From: Paraburkholderia translucens
Lineage (GTDB): Bacteria; Pseudomonadota; Gammaproteobacteria; Burkholderiales; Burkholderiaceae
Reading direction: 5' to 3'
Length of the DNA stretch: 64,000 nucleotides
Assembly: GCF_020881035.1 (NCBI RefSeq)
Contig: NZ_JAJITC010000012.1
Span: 1 to 64,000, forward strand
The notes beneath the pieces are model-generated. The model worked only from the letters and a program-made list of their open reading frames with translations. It was not told where the DNA came from and searched no databases. Each line of letters begins with the position of its first letter. Positions within the stretch are counted from its first letter, which is position 1. A program made the translations under genes and the position numbers. Positions 32,858 to 41,482 of this stretch are shown one piece after another.

Positions 32858-34528
32858 TCACCAGCTCCGGAAGCGCGCGGGCGGCGCGTACAGCCCGCCC
32901 GACCACGTGACCAGATCGTCGATGCTGCGCGCCGCGAGCAGCGAGCGCTTCGCTTCGCCGCGCCGGATGCCGAGATCTTCCGGATACGCGACGATGCCGC
33001 GCCGGCGCAATTCGGCGGTCTTCTCCGGCTTCGCGCGCAGACCGATCGGCGTGACACCCGCTACCGCCGCGAGCGCCGCGCGCCGCTCGTCGATGCCCTC
33101 CGCTTTGTGCAGATGCGCGATGCCTTCCTCGGTGACCACATGGCTCACGTCATCGCCGTAGATCATCACCGGCGCGATCGGCATGTTGTTTTTGGCGCCG
33201 ACCGCGATCGCGTCGAGTTCATCGACGAAGGTCGGCTCGCCGCCTTTCTTGTATGTCTCGGCCAACTGCACGACGAGCTTGCGACCACGCGACACCGCCC
33301 CATCGCCCTTGAGCAGCTTGAGCCACGCCTCGCTCGAATGGCGCCGGCCGCGCGGATCGTGGCCCATGTTCGGCGCGCCGCCAAAACCCGCGAGCCGCCC
33401 GCGCGTGACCGTCGACGAGTTCGCGTCCGCGTCGATCTGCAGCGTCGAGCCGATGAACAGATCGACGCCGTATTGCCCGGCCAGCTGGCACAGCACGCGA
33501 TTCGAGCGCAGGCTGCCGTCGTTGCCGGTGAAGAACACGTCGGGGCGCGCCTCGATATACGCCTCCATGCCGACCTCGCTGCCGAAACAGTGGATGCTCT
33601 CGACCCAGCCCGATTCGATCGCGGGAATCATGGTCGGATGCGGATTGAGCGTCCAGTTGCGGCAGATCTTGCCCTTGAGACCGAGCGACTCGCCATACGT
33701 AGGCAGCAGCAGTTCGATCGCCGCGGTATCGAAGCCGATGCCGTGATTGAGCGACGTGACGCCATACGGCTCGTAGATGCCGCGAATCACCATCATCGCG
33801 GTCAGCACCTGCAAGTCGCCGATATGACGCGGATCGCGCGTGAACAGCGGCTCGACCGCGAACGGCCGGTCCGCCTGCACGACCACGTCCACCCACGAGC
33901 CCGGAATGTCGACGCGCGGCAGTTCGTCGACGATCTCGTTGACCTGCACGATCACGATGCCGTGACGGAACGCGGCGGCTTCGGCGATGGTCGGTGTGTC
34001 CTCGGTGTTCGGACCGGTGTACAGGTTGCCGTGACGGTCGGCCTGTTCCGCGCACAGCAGGGCGACGTGCGGCGTGAGATCGACGAACATGCGCGCGTAC
34101 AGCTCGACATACGTATAGATCGCCCCGATTTCGAGCTGGCCGTCTTCGAGCAGTTGCGCGACGCGCAGACTCTGCGGCCCCGCGAACGAGAAGTCGACCT
34201 TGTGCGCGATGCCACGCTCGAACAACGTCAGATGTTCAGGACGACTGATGCTCGAAATCAGCAGATGCACGTCGTGCAGCTTTTGCGGATCGACCTTGGC
34301 GAGCGAGCGCGACAGGAAGTCGGCCTGCTTCTGGTTGTCGCCTTCGAGCGCGACGCGTTCGCCGGGCTGGATCAGCGTTTCGAGCGCATCGACGATGCGG
34401 TGCGCGGGCAGCACGCCGTCTTCGAGCCACGGCGCGATGGCCGCGAGGCGGCGGTGCTTTTCGTCGCGACGGGTCGTCCACGAGCGGGCGGCGGACGGCG
34501 ATGCGGCGGCTTCGGCGGGATGGTTCAT
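32858..34528 (-). CDS. mdcA: Malonate decarboxylase alpha subunit (ACP transferase)
   Basis: This 556-residue subunit exchanges acetyl for malonyl on the ACP subunit (acetyl-S-ACP:malonate ACP transferase). Landmarks are VALEGDNQKQADFLSRSLAKVDP, SLNHGIGFDTAAIELLLPTYGE, GWVESIHCFGSEVGMEAYIEARPD and FGGAPNMGHDPRGRRHSSEAW. The length is that of the family (about 550). It begins eight bases after the GntR gene stop, so the regulator and decarboxylase genes share one message. Confidence 0.94.
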   Translation of the reverse strand: MNHPAEAAASPSAARSWTTRRDEKHRRLAAIAPWLEDGVLPAHRIVDALETLIQPGERVALEGDNQKQADFLSRSLAKVDPQKLHDVHLLISSISRPEHLTLFERGIAHKVDFSFAGPQSLRVAQLLEDGQLEIGAIYTYVELYARMFVDLTPHVALLCAEQADRHGNLYTGPNTEDTPTIAEAAAFRHGIVIVQVNEIVDELPRVDIPGSWVDVVVQADRPFAVEPLFTRDPRHIGDLQVLTAMMVIRGIYEPYGVTSLNHGIGFDTAAIELLLPTYGESLGLKGKICRNWTLNPHPTMIPAIESGWVESIHCFGSEVGMEAYIEARPDVFFTGNDGSLRSNRVLCQLAGQYGVDLFIGSTLQIDADANSSTVTRGRLAGFGGAPNMGHDPRGRRHSSEAWLKLLKGDGAVSRGRKLVVQLAETYKKGGEPTFVDELDAIAVGAKNNMPIAPVMIYGDDVSHVVTEEGIAHLHKAEGIDERRAALAAVAGVTPIGLRAKPEKTAELRRRGIVAYPEDLGIRRGEAKRSLLAARSIDDLVTWSGGLYAPPARFRSW

Positions 34529-34536
34529 CGGCTCGG

Positions 34537-35310
34537 TCAGCTCCCGGTGGTGACGCGCGGACGTCGGCCGCGCGGCTTCGGTTGATGCGCAAGCGCGGCT
34601 TCCTCGCGCGCGCGCTCGGTCAGGAAACGATGCAGCAGCTCGCCGGTGCCGAGCAGATGCGCGACGACGAGCGACTGCGCGGCCGCGATATCGCGGCGCT
34701 CGACGGCATCGAGCAGCGCCGCGTGCTCAGCGTCGGACTCGCCCTTGTACGACGGCAAGCCGAACTTCAGGCGCAGATAGCGTTCGCCGCGCCGGTGCAG
34801 CTGCCCGATCATGTCCTCGAGCTGCGGCCGGCCGGCGGGCGCGTAAAGACTCATATGGAACGCGGCATTACGCGCTACGTACAGCGATGGGTCCTCTTCG
34901 CGCTCGGCGGCGCGGCACAGGTCCGTGGCTTCGCGCAGCGTCGCGGCGGTGTGATTCGGAATGGCGAGTCCGAGCGCGAGGCTTTCGAGCGCGGAGCGGA
35001 TCTCGTAGATCTCGCGCGCTTCGTCGGCGGACAGCGGCGCGACGGTCGCGCCTTTATGGACCGCCGCGCGTGCCCAGCCCTCACTCTCGAGTTGGCGCAG
35101 CGCCTCGCGCACCGGAATCGCGCTGACAGAGAAATGCCGGGCGATCGCGTCCTGCCGCAGCGGCGCGCCAGGCGCGAGCGTACCGTCGACGATTGCCGCG
35201 CGCAGCGCCTCCGCGATCACGCGAGAGGTGCTCGCGCGCGGCGCGGCGGCCGGAAGAAACGTACCGGGCATCGGGGCGTCCAGGGGAAAACCTTCAGTTG
35301 CGTCAGTCAT
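34537..35310 (-). CDS. GntR/FadR-type regulator heading the mdc operon
   Basis: This 257-residue regulator has an N-terminal winged helix (about 30-95: SRVIAEALRAAIVDGTLAPG, then ARHFSVSAIPVREALRQLESEGW) and an FCD effector domain with YEIRSALESLALGLAI and RNAAFHMSLYAPAGRP, then HRRGERYLRLKF. The C-terminus is basic (KPRGRRPRVTTGS). It is the first gene of the mdc operon, so it is probably an autoregulated MdcY-type sensor of malonate. The ATG at 35310 has no Shine-Dalgarno and sits close to a TATAAT (see 35321-35348), suggesting a leaderless message. Confidence 0.85.
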   Translation of the reverse strand: MTDATEGFPLDAPMPGTFLPAAAPRASTSRVIAEALRAAIVDGTLAPGAPLRQDAIARHFSVSAIPVREALRQLESEGWARAAVHKGATVAPLSADEAREIYEIRSALESLALGLAIPNHTAATLREATDLCRAAEREEDPSLYVARNAAFHMSLYAPAGRPQLEDMIGQLHRRGERYLRLKFGLPSYKGESDAEHAALLDAVERRDIAAAQSLVVAHLLGTGELLHRFLTERAREEAALAHQPKPRGRRPRVTTGS

Positions 35311-35320
35311 GGTATCAAAT

Positions 35321-35348
35321 ATTATATATAAAAAGACGCGCATTTCAG
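35321..35348 (-). promoter_or_regulatory. Promoter of the mdc operon, possibly leaderless; AT-rich operator candidate
   Basis: On the minus strand CTGAAA (35348-35343) and a perfect TATAAT (35326-35321) are 16 bases apart. The -10 ends only ten bases before the ATG of the GntR gene, so transcription would begin at or next to the start codon. The surrounding AT-rich block TATATATAATATTTGATACC is a natural place for the GntR operator to occlude polymerase. Confidence 0.6.
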
Positions 35349-35514
35349 CGGGGGCAAACCCGGAAGCGTTTTCAAGCATGCCCCGGCCAATGCCCCGCGC
35401 CGTCCTCTGAGTGAGTTGTATGAGGACATCGCCGATCAATCAATGTCGTCGATCGCCTTCGAGCGCGCCCCTCATTCGTCGTTACGTTCAACCATCGTAG
35501 GCTGGAGGAGCAGG

Positions 35515-36813
35515 ATGAATACATTGACCGACCGACGGGCGGCCGCGCGTCAGCGCACACCGCTCAAGCGTTCGCAGATCGCAGGGTTTTGGGGCGCGTG
35601 GGCCGGCTGGACGCTCGACGGCATGGACTCGTTCATTTACGCGCTGGTGCTCACACCAGCGTTGACCGAGCTGCTGCCGCGCTCGGGCTTCGCGGCGACG
35701 CCGTCGAACGTCGGCCTCGCGGGTTCGATCCTGTTCGCGCTGTTTCTGGTCGGTTGGGGCCTGTCGTTCATCTGGGGGCCGCTCGCCGATCGCTTCGGGC
35801 GCACCAAGGTGCTCGCCGCGACGATCTTCACGTTTGCGATTTTCACCGGGCTGTCCGCAACCGCGAGCAACGTCTGGCAGCTCGCGATCTATCGTTTCAT
35901 CGCGGGAGTCGGCATCGGCGGGGAGTGGGCGCTTGCGGGCACCTACGTGGCCGAGGCATGGCCCGAGGATCGCCGCAAGATGGGCGCCGGGTATCTGCAG
36001 ACCGGCTACTACGCGGGCTTCTTTCTCGCGGCTGCGCTCAATTACACGGTCGGCGTGCATTTCGGCTGGCGGGCGATGTTCCTGACCGGCGCGGTGCCGG
36101 TCGTCGTCGCGATTCTGATTCTGCTGCGCGTGAAGGAGCCGGAGAAGTGGCAGAAGGCCGAGGCGAAGACGGTGCGCGTGCAGCCGCTGCGCGAGATCCT
36201 TGGACCGGCTTACCGGCGCCGCACCTGGGTCGCGTGCATTCTGCTGACGATCGCGATCATCGGGCTGTGGGCGGGTGCCGTGTATGAGCCGTCCGCGGTG
36301 ATCCAGCTCGCGACGCGCGCCGGCATGTCGAAGGGCGATTCGATTCGCACGGCGTCGCTTGCGACCGGCCTGCTGTCGATCGGCACGATCATCGGTTGCC
36401 TCGCGTTGCCGCCGCTGGCCGAGCGCATCGGCCGCAAGATGACGCTCGCGGTGTACTTCGCCGGGATGGCGGTATCGATCGCGGCGAGCTTCGGCTGGGC
36501 CTTCTATCTGCCGAACGGCCTCGCGCCGTTTATCGCGTGGCTGTTCGTGCTGGGCTTTTTCGGCGGCAACTTCGCGCTGTTCAGCCTGTGGCTGCCCGAG
36601 CAGTTCGAAACCCGCGTGCGGGCGACCGCGTTTGCGTTCTGCACGTCGTTTGGGCGCTTCGTCGGCGCGGGCGTCAACTTCCTGCTCGGCGCGGCGGTGC
36701 TGCATATGCAGACGCTCGGCGTCCCGATCGCGTTGACAGCGCTGGTGTTCGTGGCCGGCCTGTTCGTGATTCCGTTCGCGCCGGAGACGCGTGGCGAGGT
36801 TCTGCCGCAGTGA
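35515..36813 (+). CDS. MFS transporter, probable malonate/dicarboxylate uptake
   Basis: This 432-residue permease has twelve predicted helices and major-facilitator motifs: GPLADRFGRTKVLAAT between helices 2 and 3, FIAGVGIGGEWALAGTYVAEAWPEDRRKMGAG and, in the second half, LAERIGRKMTL. It resembles the AAHS/SHS aromatic-acid or sialate type carriers. It is divergent from the GntR-mdc operon, and no mdcL/mdcM or mdcF transporter is in the locus, so I infer malonate import. GGAGGAGCAGG precedes the ATG at 35515; an upstream in-frame start would lie in the promoter region. Confidence 0.85.
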   Translation: MNTLTDRRAAARQRTPLKRSQIAGFWGAWAGWTLDGMDSFIYALVLTPALTELLPRSGFAATPSNVGLAGSILFALFLVGWGLSFIWGPLADRFGRTKVLAATIFTFAIFTGLSATASNVWQLAIYRFIAGVGIGGEWALAGTYVAEAWPEDRRKMGAGYLQTGYYAGFFLAAALNYTVGVHFGWRAMFLTGAVPVVVAILILLRVKEPEKWQKAEAKTVRVQPLREILGPAYRRRTWVACILLTIAIIGLWAGAVYEPSAVIQLATRAGMSKGDSIRTASLATGLLSIGTIIGCLALPPLAERIGRKMTLAVYFAGMAVSIAASFGWAFYLPNGLAPFIAWLFVLGFFGGNFALFSLWLPEQFETRVRATAFAFCTSFGRFVGAGVNFLLGAAVLHMQTLGVPIALTALVFVAGLFVIPFAPETRGEVLPQ

Positions 36814-36832
36814 GAGAGTGGCGAGGCGCGCC

Positions 36833-37765
36833 TTACTTCGCGTGACTGCGCGCCCGCCCGTTCGGATTCAGCAGCGTGAGCAACGGCCAGCCGAGATTGA
36901 CGCCCAGACTCGCGGCGACGATCAGCGCCATGCCCGCAAGTTGCGACAGCGACAGCGCGCGGCCGTACACGAGCGCATCCACGACGATCGCGGTCAGCGG
37001 ATAAACGAACAGCAGCACCGCGATGACCGGCGTGGTGAGCTTGGGCAGCGCGCCGTAAATCAGCACATACGACAACCCCGTGTGCAGCACGCCCATGCCG
37101 GCGAGCCAGAACCACTGCATCGGTCCGATATGCGTGAGCGTCAAAGGCGCGATCAGCGGCGCAATCAGCGGCAGACAGACCATGCCGACCGCGCACTGCG
37201 TGAGCGTGAGCAGATGCGGGCGCAATTCGCCGAGACTCTTCGCGATCAGCGTGACGCTCGCATACAGCAGTGAGCCCAACAGCGCTTCGCTCAGGCCGAT
37301 CACATAACTGATGTGGCCTTGCGGATTTCCGGCGGCGATCACGCCCGACGCGAGCACGAGCCCGACGAACGCGGCCGCGATCCAGCCGAGCCGGTCCGCG
37401 CCGAGCCGCTCGTTGAACAGCGCCGCGCCGATCAGCACGACCCAGAACGGCTGCACATGAAATACGACGGTCGCGACCGCGATGCTGGTGCGATGAATCG
37501 CGTCGAAAAAGCCGACCCATTGCGTGACCATCAGCACGCCGGAGATCAGCGCGAGCACGACGGTGCGGCGCGTGAACTGCGTACGCGTGAAAAAGCCCTT
37601 CCACGCGCAATACGCGGCGAGCGACAGAAAGCCGAACAGGCAGCGGAAGAACACGAGCGTCAGTGCATCGAGCCGCGCTTCCTCGACGAAAACGCCGATC
37701 GTGCCCATCAGCAGGCCGCCGCCCGCCAGCGTGATCGCACCTTGTTGACGAGAGGTGAGGGCCAT
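36833..37765 (-). CDS. DMT-family (EamA) transporter
   Basis: This 310-residue membrane protein has ten hydrophobic helices in two EamA repeats (about 8-140 and 155-295). GGGLLMGTIGVFVEE opens the first repeat and GLSEALLGSLLYASVTLIAKSLGE the second; short basic loops give an inside-positive pattern. DMT proteins usually export amino acids, nucleosides or other metabolites, and the substrate cannot be read here. The ATG at 37765 is the closer of two adjacent starts. It is divergent from a LysR gene that may regulate it. Confidence 0.85.
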   Translation of the reverse strand: MALTSRQQGAITLAGGGLLMGTIGVFVEEARLDALTLVFFRCLFGFLSLAAYCAWKGFFTRTQFTRRTVVLALISGVLMVTQWVGFFDAIHRTSIAVATVVFHVQPFWVVLIGAALFNERLGADRLGWIAAAFVGLVLASGVIAAGNPQGHISYVIGLSEALLGSLLYASVTLIAKSLGELRPHLLTLTQCAVGMVCLPLIAPLIAPLTLTHIGPMQWFWLAGMGVLHTGLSYVLIYGALPKLTTPVIAVLLFVYPLTAIVVDALVYGRALSLSQLAGMALIVAASLGVNLGWPLLTLLNPNGRARSHAK

Positions 37766-37867
37766 GCGCAAGGACTCCGTAAGACGATGCCTGCGAGTAT
37801 TGCGCCGCTTGCGGGCTCATCACAAACGAATTAAATTGAGTAATTCCATAAGCCCGGTTGATGAATC

Positions 37868-38725
37868 GTGAACCCTGAATTCGACGTCGATCTATTGCGC
37901 AGCTTCGTCGCGGTGGTGGACGCGGGCAGCTTCACGAAGGCGGCGGCGAGCGTGCATCGCTCGCAGGCGGCGGTCAGCATGCAGATCAAGCGGCTCGAAA
38001 CGATGCTCGGCACGACGCTGTTCGCGCGCAACACGCGCAATTTGGCGCTGACGCGTCCCGGCAATACGCTGCTCGAATACGCGCGGCGCGCGCTCGCGTT
38101 GCAGGAGGAGGCGTGGTCGGCGATCGTGCGGCCCGAGGTGACCGGCCGGGTGGTGCTTGGCGCGCCGGACGACTACGTGTCGTCGCTGCTGTCGCCGGTG
38201 TTGCGGCGTTTCGCGACGCTGTACCCGCGCGTCGAGATCGAAATCGTCTGTGCGCAAAGCACGGCGCTCGCGCCGATGCTCGCCGACAACAAGATCGACC
38301 TCGCGTTCGTCACGCGCGACCGCAAACTGCGCGGCGAATTCGTGCGCAGCGAGCCGATGGTGTGGGTGGGGGCGTCGATCGATACGCCGGTGTTGAAGGC
38401 CTCGCCGGTGCCGGTGGGTTTGTACGAGCCGGGCTGCGTCGCGCGTCAGCACACGCTGGCTGCGCTGGATGGCGCGCGCATCCGCTATCGCGCGGCGTTC
38501 AGCAGCGCGAGCCTGATGGGTCTTGTCGCGACCGTGGATGCCGGTTTGTCGGTGATTGCGCTGACGCGGTGCAGCGTGCCGCCGCGGCTCGCGATTCTCG
38601 GTGAAGCGCAAGGCCTGCCGAAGATCGCGCCGCTCGAAATCGTGGTCGCGCGCAGCGCGAAATCGGATCGGCCGACCTGTGATTATCTGGCGCAGCAGAT
38701 GGTGCAGGATCTGTCGCTGCGATAG
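37868..38725 (+). CDS. LysR-family transcriptional regulator
   Basis: This 285-residue regulator has the N-terminal winged helix (LLRSFVAVVDAGSFTKAAAS, then RSQAAVSMQIKRLETMLGTTLFARNTR) and a shortened LysR effector domain (GRVVLGAPDDYVSSLLSPVL, then DLAFVTRD). It starts at GTG (37868). It is divergent from the DMT transporter gene with 102 bases between, the common arrangement for a LysR that controls its neighbour. The effector is unknown; LysR proteins of exporter pairs often respond to the exported compound. Confidence 0.88.
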   Translation: MNPEFDVDLLRSFVAVVDAGSFTKAAASVHRSQAAVSMQIKRLETMLGTTLFARNTRNLALTRPGNTLLEYARRALALQEEAWSAIVRPEVTGRVVLGAPDDYVSSLLSPVLRRFATLYPRVEIEIVCAQSTALAPMLADNKIDLAFVTRDRKLRGEFVRSEPMVWVGASIDTPVLKASPVPVGLYEPGCVARQHTLAALDGARIRYRAAFSSASLMGLVATVDAGLSVIALTRCSVPPRLAILGEAQGLPKIAPLEIVVARSAKSDRPTCDYLAQQMVQDLSLR

Positions 38726-39026
38726 AAGAGAAAGTCAGCTCGCGGCGTTCAGGCGCGCGAGGAATCCCAAAAAGGACGCGCATGGGCGCGCGGTCCAGCG
38801 AGTGGAGCGACCTTCATCCAATCCTTGTTAGTGTGGTTCCGACCGGTGTGAGCAATTCGCAGCTGCGTGGCGCGGATTCGCGCGGTGTGCTGGGATGCCA
38901 ACGCAGCAGACGGCGTGATCCTGCGCAAGCGTATCGATCTGGTCGGACCGAACGTGCGAAAGGGCGACGTGTCGAAGCACACGCGTAACCCGAAAACGAA
39001 CCCGCAACTCAACCGGAATTCCGCCG
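38726..39026. other. 301-bp intergenic region
   Basis: No gene is supported between the LysR gene and the N-acetyltransferase gene. A 45-residue open stretch on the plus strand (about 38870-39010) has a protein-like composition, but no start, ribosome site or resemblance that I trust. Confidence 0.35.
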
Positions 39027-39863
39027 ATGTCCCACACCATCAATCTGGAAAGCTACTTCGCCCGCATCGGCTATCAAGGCCCGCGCGCCGCTTCGCTCGA
39101 CGTGTTGCGGGCGATTCACCGGCTGCATCCCGCCGCGATCCCGTTCGAGAACCTGAGCCCGCTCACGGGCGGAGCGGTCAGGCTCGATCTCGAGAGCGTC
39201 GAACGCAAGCTCGTGAGCGCGAAGCGCGGCGGCTATTGCTTCGAGCAAAACACGCTGTTTGCTAACGTGCTGATGCAACTCGGCTTCGAGGTGACGCCGC
39301 TGCTCGCGCGCGTCGTGTGGGGCCGCGAGCCCGGCACGATTGCTCCGCGCACGCATATGGTGCTGCGCATCGATATCGACGGCGACGCGTGGATCGCCGA
39401 CGTCGGCTTCGGCGCCGTGACGCTGACCGCGCCGCTGCGTCTGACCGCCGGCCTCGCGCAGCCGGTTCCGCTCGGCACGTTCCGCCTCGCCGACGCCGGG
39501 CACGACACCGCCTATCTCGAAGTGCTCGCGCCGGACCAAAGCTGGGCGCGCGTTTATCACGTTGGTCTGCACGCAGTCGAGTGGATCGACTATGAAACCT
39601 CGAACTGGTACACGTCGACCTCGCCGGATTCGATCTTCCTGCGCAACCTGATTGTGTGCCGCGTGCAGCCCGAGTTGCGCCTGACGCTGTTCAACGATCA
39701 GTTCAACGCGCGTGACGCAGAAGGGCGGATCGTCGACGAACGGCGCCTCGCGAACGCCGCCGAACTCGCCGATTGTTTGCGCGAACGCTTCGGTGTGAAC
39801 CTGGAGGACATCGATATCGCCGACGTGTTCGAGCGCGTGCGCGCGCGCGGCGAGACCGCTTAA
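39027..39863 (+). CDS. nat: Arylamine N-acetyltransferase
   Basis: This 278-residue enzyme moves acetyl from acetyl-CoA to arylamines and hydrazines in the cytoplasm. The Cys-His-Asp triad is visible: C71 in AKRGGYCFEQNTLF, H110 in PRTHMVLRI and D125 in ADVGFGAVTLTAPL. PFENLSPLTGG near residue 40 and the length match bacterial NAT. The ATG is preceded by a weak purine stretch. The next gene starts 23 bases after its stop in the same direction. Confidence 0.94.
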   Translation: MSHTINLESYFARIGYQGPRAASLDVLRAIHRLHPAAIPFENLSPLTGGAVRLDLESVERKLVSAKRGGYCFEQNTLFANVLMQLGFEVTPLLARVVWGREPGTIAPRTHMVLRIDIDGDAWIADVGFGAVTLTAPLRLTAGLAQPVPLGTFRLADAGHDTAYLEVLAPDQSWARVYHVGLHAVEWIDYETSNWYTSTSPDSIFLRNLIVCRVQPELRLTLFNDQFNARDAEGRIVDERRLANAAELADCLRERFGVNLEDIDIADVFERVRARGETA

Positions 39864-39886
39864 CGAGACCCAGGGAGGCAACCGCC

Positions 39887-40567
39887 GTGGTCACCCGTCT
39901 GATCCTGCAATCGCTGGCGTGGCTCGTGGCGATGGGCGTGCTGCTGTTCGGCGCGGCCGGCACGCTCGCGTGGCCGGCCGCGTGGTGGTATCTGATCGAG
40001 CTGGCGGTGTTGAGCCTGTGGCTCGGCTTATGGCTCGCGCGTCACGATCCCGCGTTGCTCGCGGAGCGGCTCGCGCCGTTGGTGCAAGCGCAGCAGAGTC
40101 GCTGGGATCGTCCGTTCATGGCCGCCATCTGGACGGTATGGTGCGGCTGGCTGATCCTGATGGGCTTCGACGCGATGCGCTTTCGCTGGTCCGCGCCGAT
40201 GCCGTTGTGGCTCATGATTCTGGGCGCGTTGTGCGTGTTCGTGTGCATCGTTATTTGCCGCTTCGTATTTCGCGCGAACAGTTATGCTGCGCCGGTCGTC
40301 AAAATCCAGGCGAGCCGCGGCCACACGGTCGCCGACACTGGTCCCTACGCCTATGTTCGTCATCCGATGTACGCGTCCGCGCTGCTGTTCTTCGTCGGCA
40401 CGCCGCTGCAGCTCGGCTCGTGGTGGGGGTTCGTGGCGCTGCCCGTGATGGCGTACGGCATGGGATGGCGCGCGGTGCGCGAGGAGCGGTTGCTTGCCGA
40501 GCAGCTCCACGGCTACACGGACTATATGGCGCGCGTGCGTTATCGTTTCGTGCCATTTATCTGGTAG
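39887..40567 (+). CDS. Isoprenylcysteine carboxyl methyltransferase-family membrane protein
   Basis: This 226-residue membrane protein has about five hydrophobic helices and a C-terminal ICMT/PEMT-like signature: DTGPYAYVRHPMYASALLFFVGTPLQLGSWW then REERLLAEQLHGYTDYMARVRYRFVPF. In bacteria these proteins are methyltransferases of membrane or lipid substrates, or of unknown specificity; prenylcysteine substrates are absent. The GTG at 39887 follows CAGGGAGG. It probably forms an operon with nat. Confidence 0.85.
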   Translation: MVTRLILQSLAWLVAMGVLLFGAAGTLAWPAAWWYLIELAVLSLWLGLWLARHDPALLAERLAPLVQAQQSRWDRPFMAAIWTVWCGWLILMGFDAMRFRWSAPMPLWLMILGALCVFVCIVICRFVFRANSYAAPVVKIQASRGHTVADTGPYAYVRHPMYASALLFFVGTPLQLGSWWGFVALPVMAYGMGWRAVREERLLAEQLHGYTDYMARVRYRFVPFIW

Positions 40568-40576
40568 GTAAGATTG

Positions 40577-40720
40577 GGCCCGGCGCCCGAGGCCTATGTG
40601 CGGCGTCATCTGATGATGGATATCGGCGAGCCGTGTCTGCTGTCGTGGCGGCGCACGTGGGTCGGCGAGAAGAATCGCGCCTTATCCCTGCCGCTGCGAC
40701 GTATTCGGCGAAAAGCGGCA
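40577..40720 (+). pseudogene. GntR UTRA/chorismate-lyase-fold C-terminal remnant
   Basis: The frame reads PEAYVRRHLMMDIGEPCL, then LSWRRTWVGEKNR, with the EPCL...RRTW pattern of the UTRA effector domain (chorismate-lyase fold) found at the end of HutC-type GntR regulators. The convergent HutC-type gene next to it has EEPCLTLTRRTWTSG at the same point of the domain, so the two are facing, related fragments. There is no start codon, no N-terminal part, and the frame decays after about 45 residues into the convergent gene. It may be the remains of a second GntR gene. Confidence 0.35.
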
Positions 40721-41482
40721 ACCGAGCCGATAGCGCGAACCCGGATGCACGAAGCGCGCGAACGTCACCGCGACGCCGCTCGTCCATGTGCGGCGCGTTA
40801 GCGTGAGGCACGGCTCCTCGGCGTGAATTTCCAGCAACCCGGCTTCGGCGGGCGTCGGCAGCGCCGCGTCGACGACGTGTTCGAGATCGTGCATCGGCAC
40901 GACCGTCAGCAGATACTCCGACGGCTTGAGCGCCGAGAAATCGTGCTGCAGAAAGTCGGGCGCGACGGCCGGATTCACATAGCGATCTTCGAGCTGCACC
41001 GGCAGGCCGTTCTCGCGATGCACGCAGATGACATGAAACACCGAAGCGCCCGGCGCGAGCCCCAATGCGTTCGACACCGTGACCGATGCGGTCTCGCGCT
41101 GCAACAGCACCATGTCGCAGCGATATGCGTGGCCGCGTGAGCGGATTTCATCGCCGATATAGGCGATCATCAGCAGTGTCGATTGCGGCTTGTTCGGGGC
41201 GACGAAGGTGCCGACGCCCGATACACGCGTGACGAGCCCCGCGTCCGCGAGTTCGCGCAGTGCGCGATTGACGGTCATGCGCGATACGCCGAGCGTTGCG
41301 ACGAGGTTGAGTTCCGACGGCAGACGATCGCCCGGCTGCCGCGCGCCCGATTCGATGATCTGGCGGATGTGCTGCTTGACCTGCTCGTAGCGCGCGGCGG
41401 GCGGGTCCTCGGAGCCGCGTGCGGTTTTGGCCGCGCGGGCGGAGCGCTTGCCTTGACGCCTGTTGCGAACGATGGTGCTCAT
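40682..41482 (-). CDS. HutC-type GntR regulator
   Basis: This 266-residue regulator has the GntR winged helix (RYEQVKQHIRQIIESGARQ, then LGVSRMTVNRALRELADAGLV, wing RVSGVGTFVA) at about 30-97 and a UTRA effector domain with VFHVICVHRENGLPVQLEDRYVNP and EEPCLTLTRRTW. It belongs to the HutC subgroup that represses catabolic operons until a substrate-derived ligand binds. Its start overlaps the stop of the ABC ATPase gene (ATGA), so it is the last gene of the importer operon. Two GTATATAC sites upstream of that operon fit the GT-N-TA-N-AC operator pattern of this subgroup. The basic N-terminal 25 residues are an unusual extension. Confidence 0.88.
   Translation of the reverse strand: MSTIVRNRRQGKRSARAAKTARGSEDPPAARYEQVKQHIRQIIESGARQPGDRLPSELNLVATLGVSRMTVNRALRELADAGLVTRVSGVGTFVAPNKPQSTLLMIAYIGDEIRSRGHAYRCDMVLLQRETASVTVSNALGLAPGASVFHVICVHRENGLPVQLEDRYVNPAVAPDFLQHDFSALKPSEYLLTVVPMHDLEHVVDAALPTPAEAGLLEIHAEEPCLTLTRRTWTSGVAVTFARFVHPGSRYRLGCRFSPNTSQRQG

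Noticed and set aside
32738..34585. 615-codon plus-strand frame across mdcA and mdcB
   Set aside because: It is the complement of two well-recognised mdc genes and shows only shadow-frame composition.
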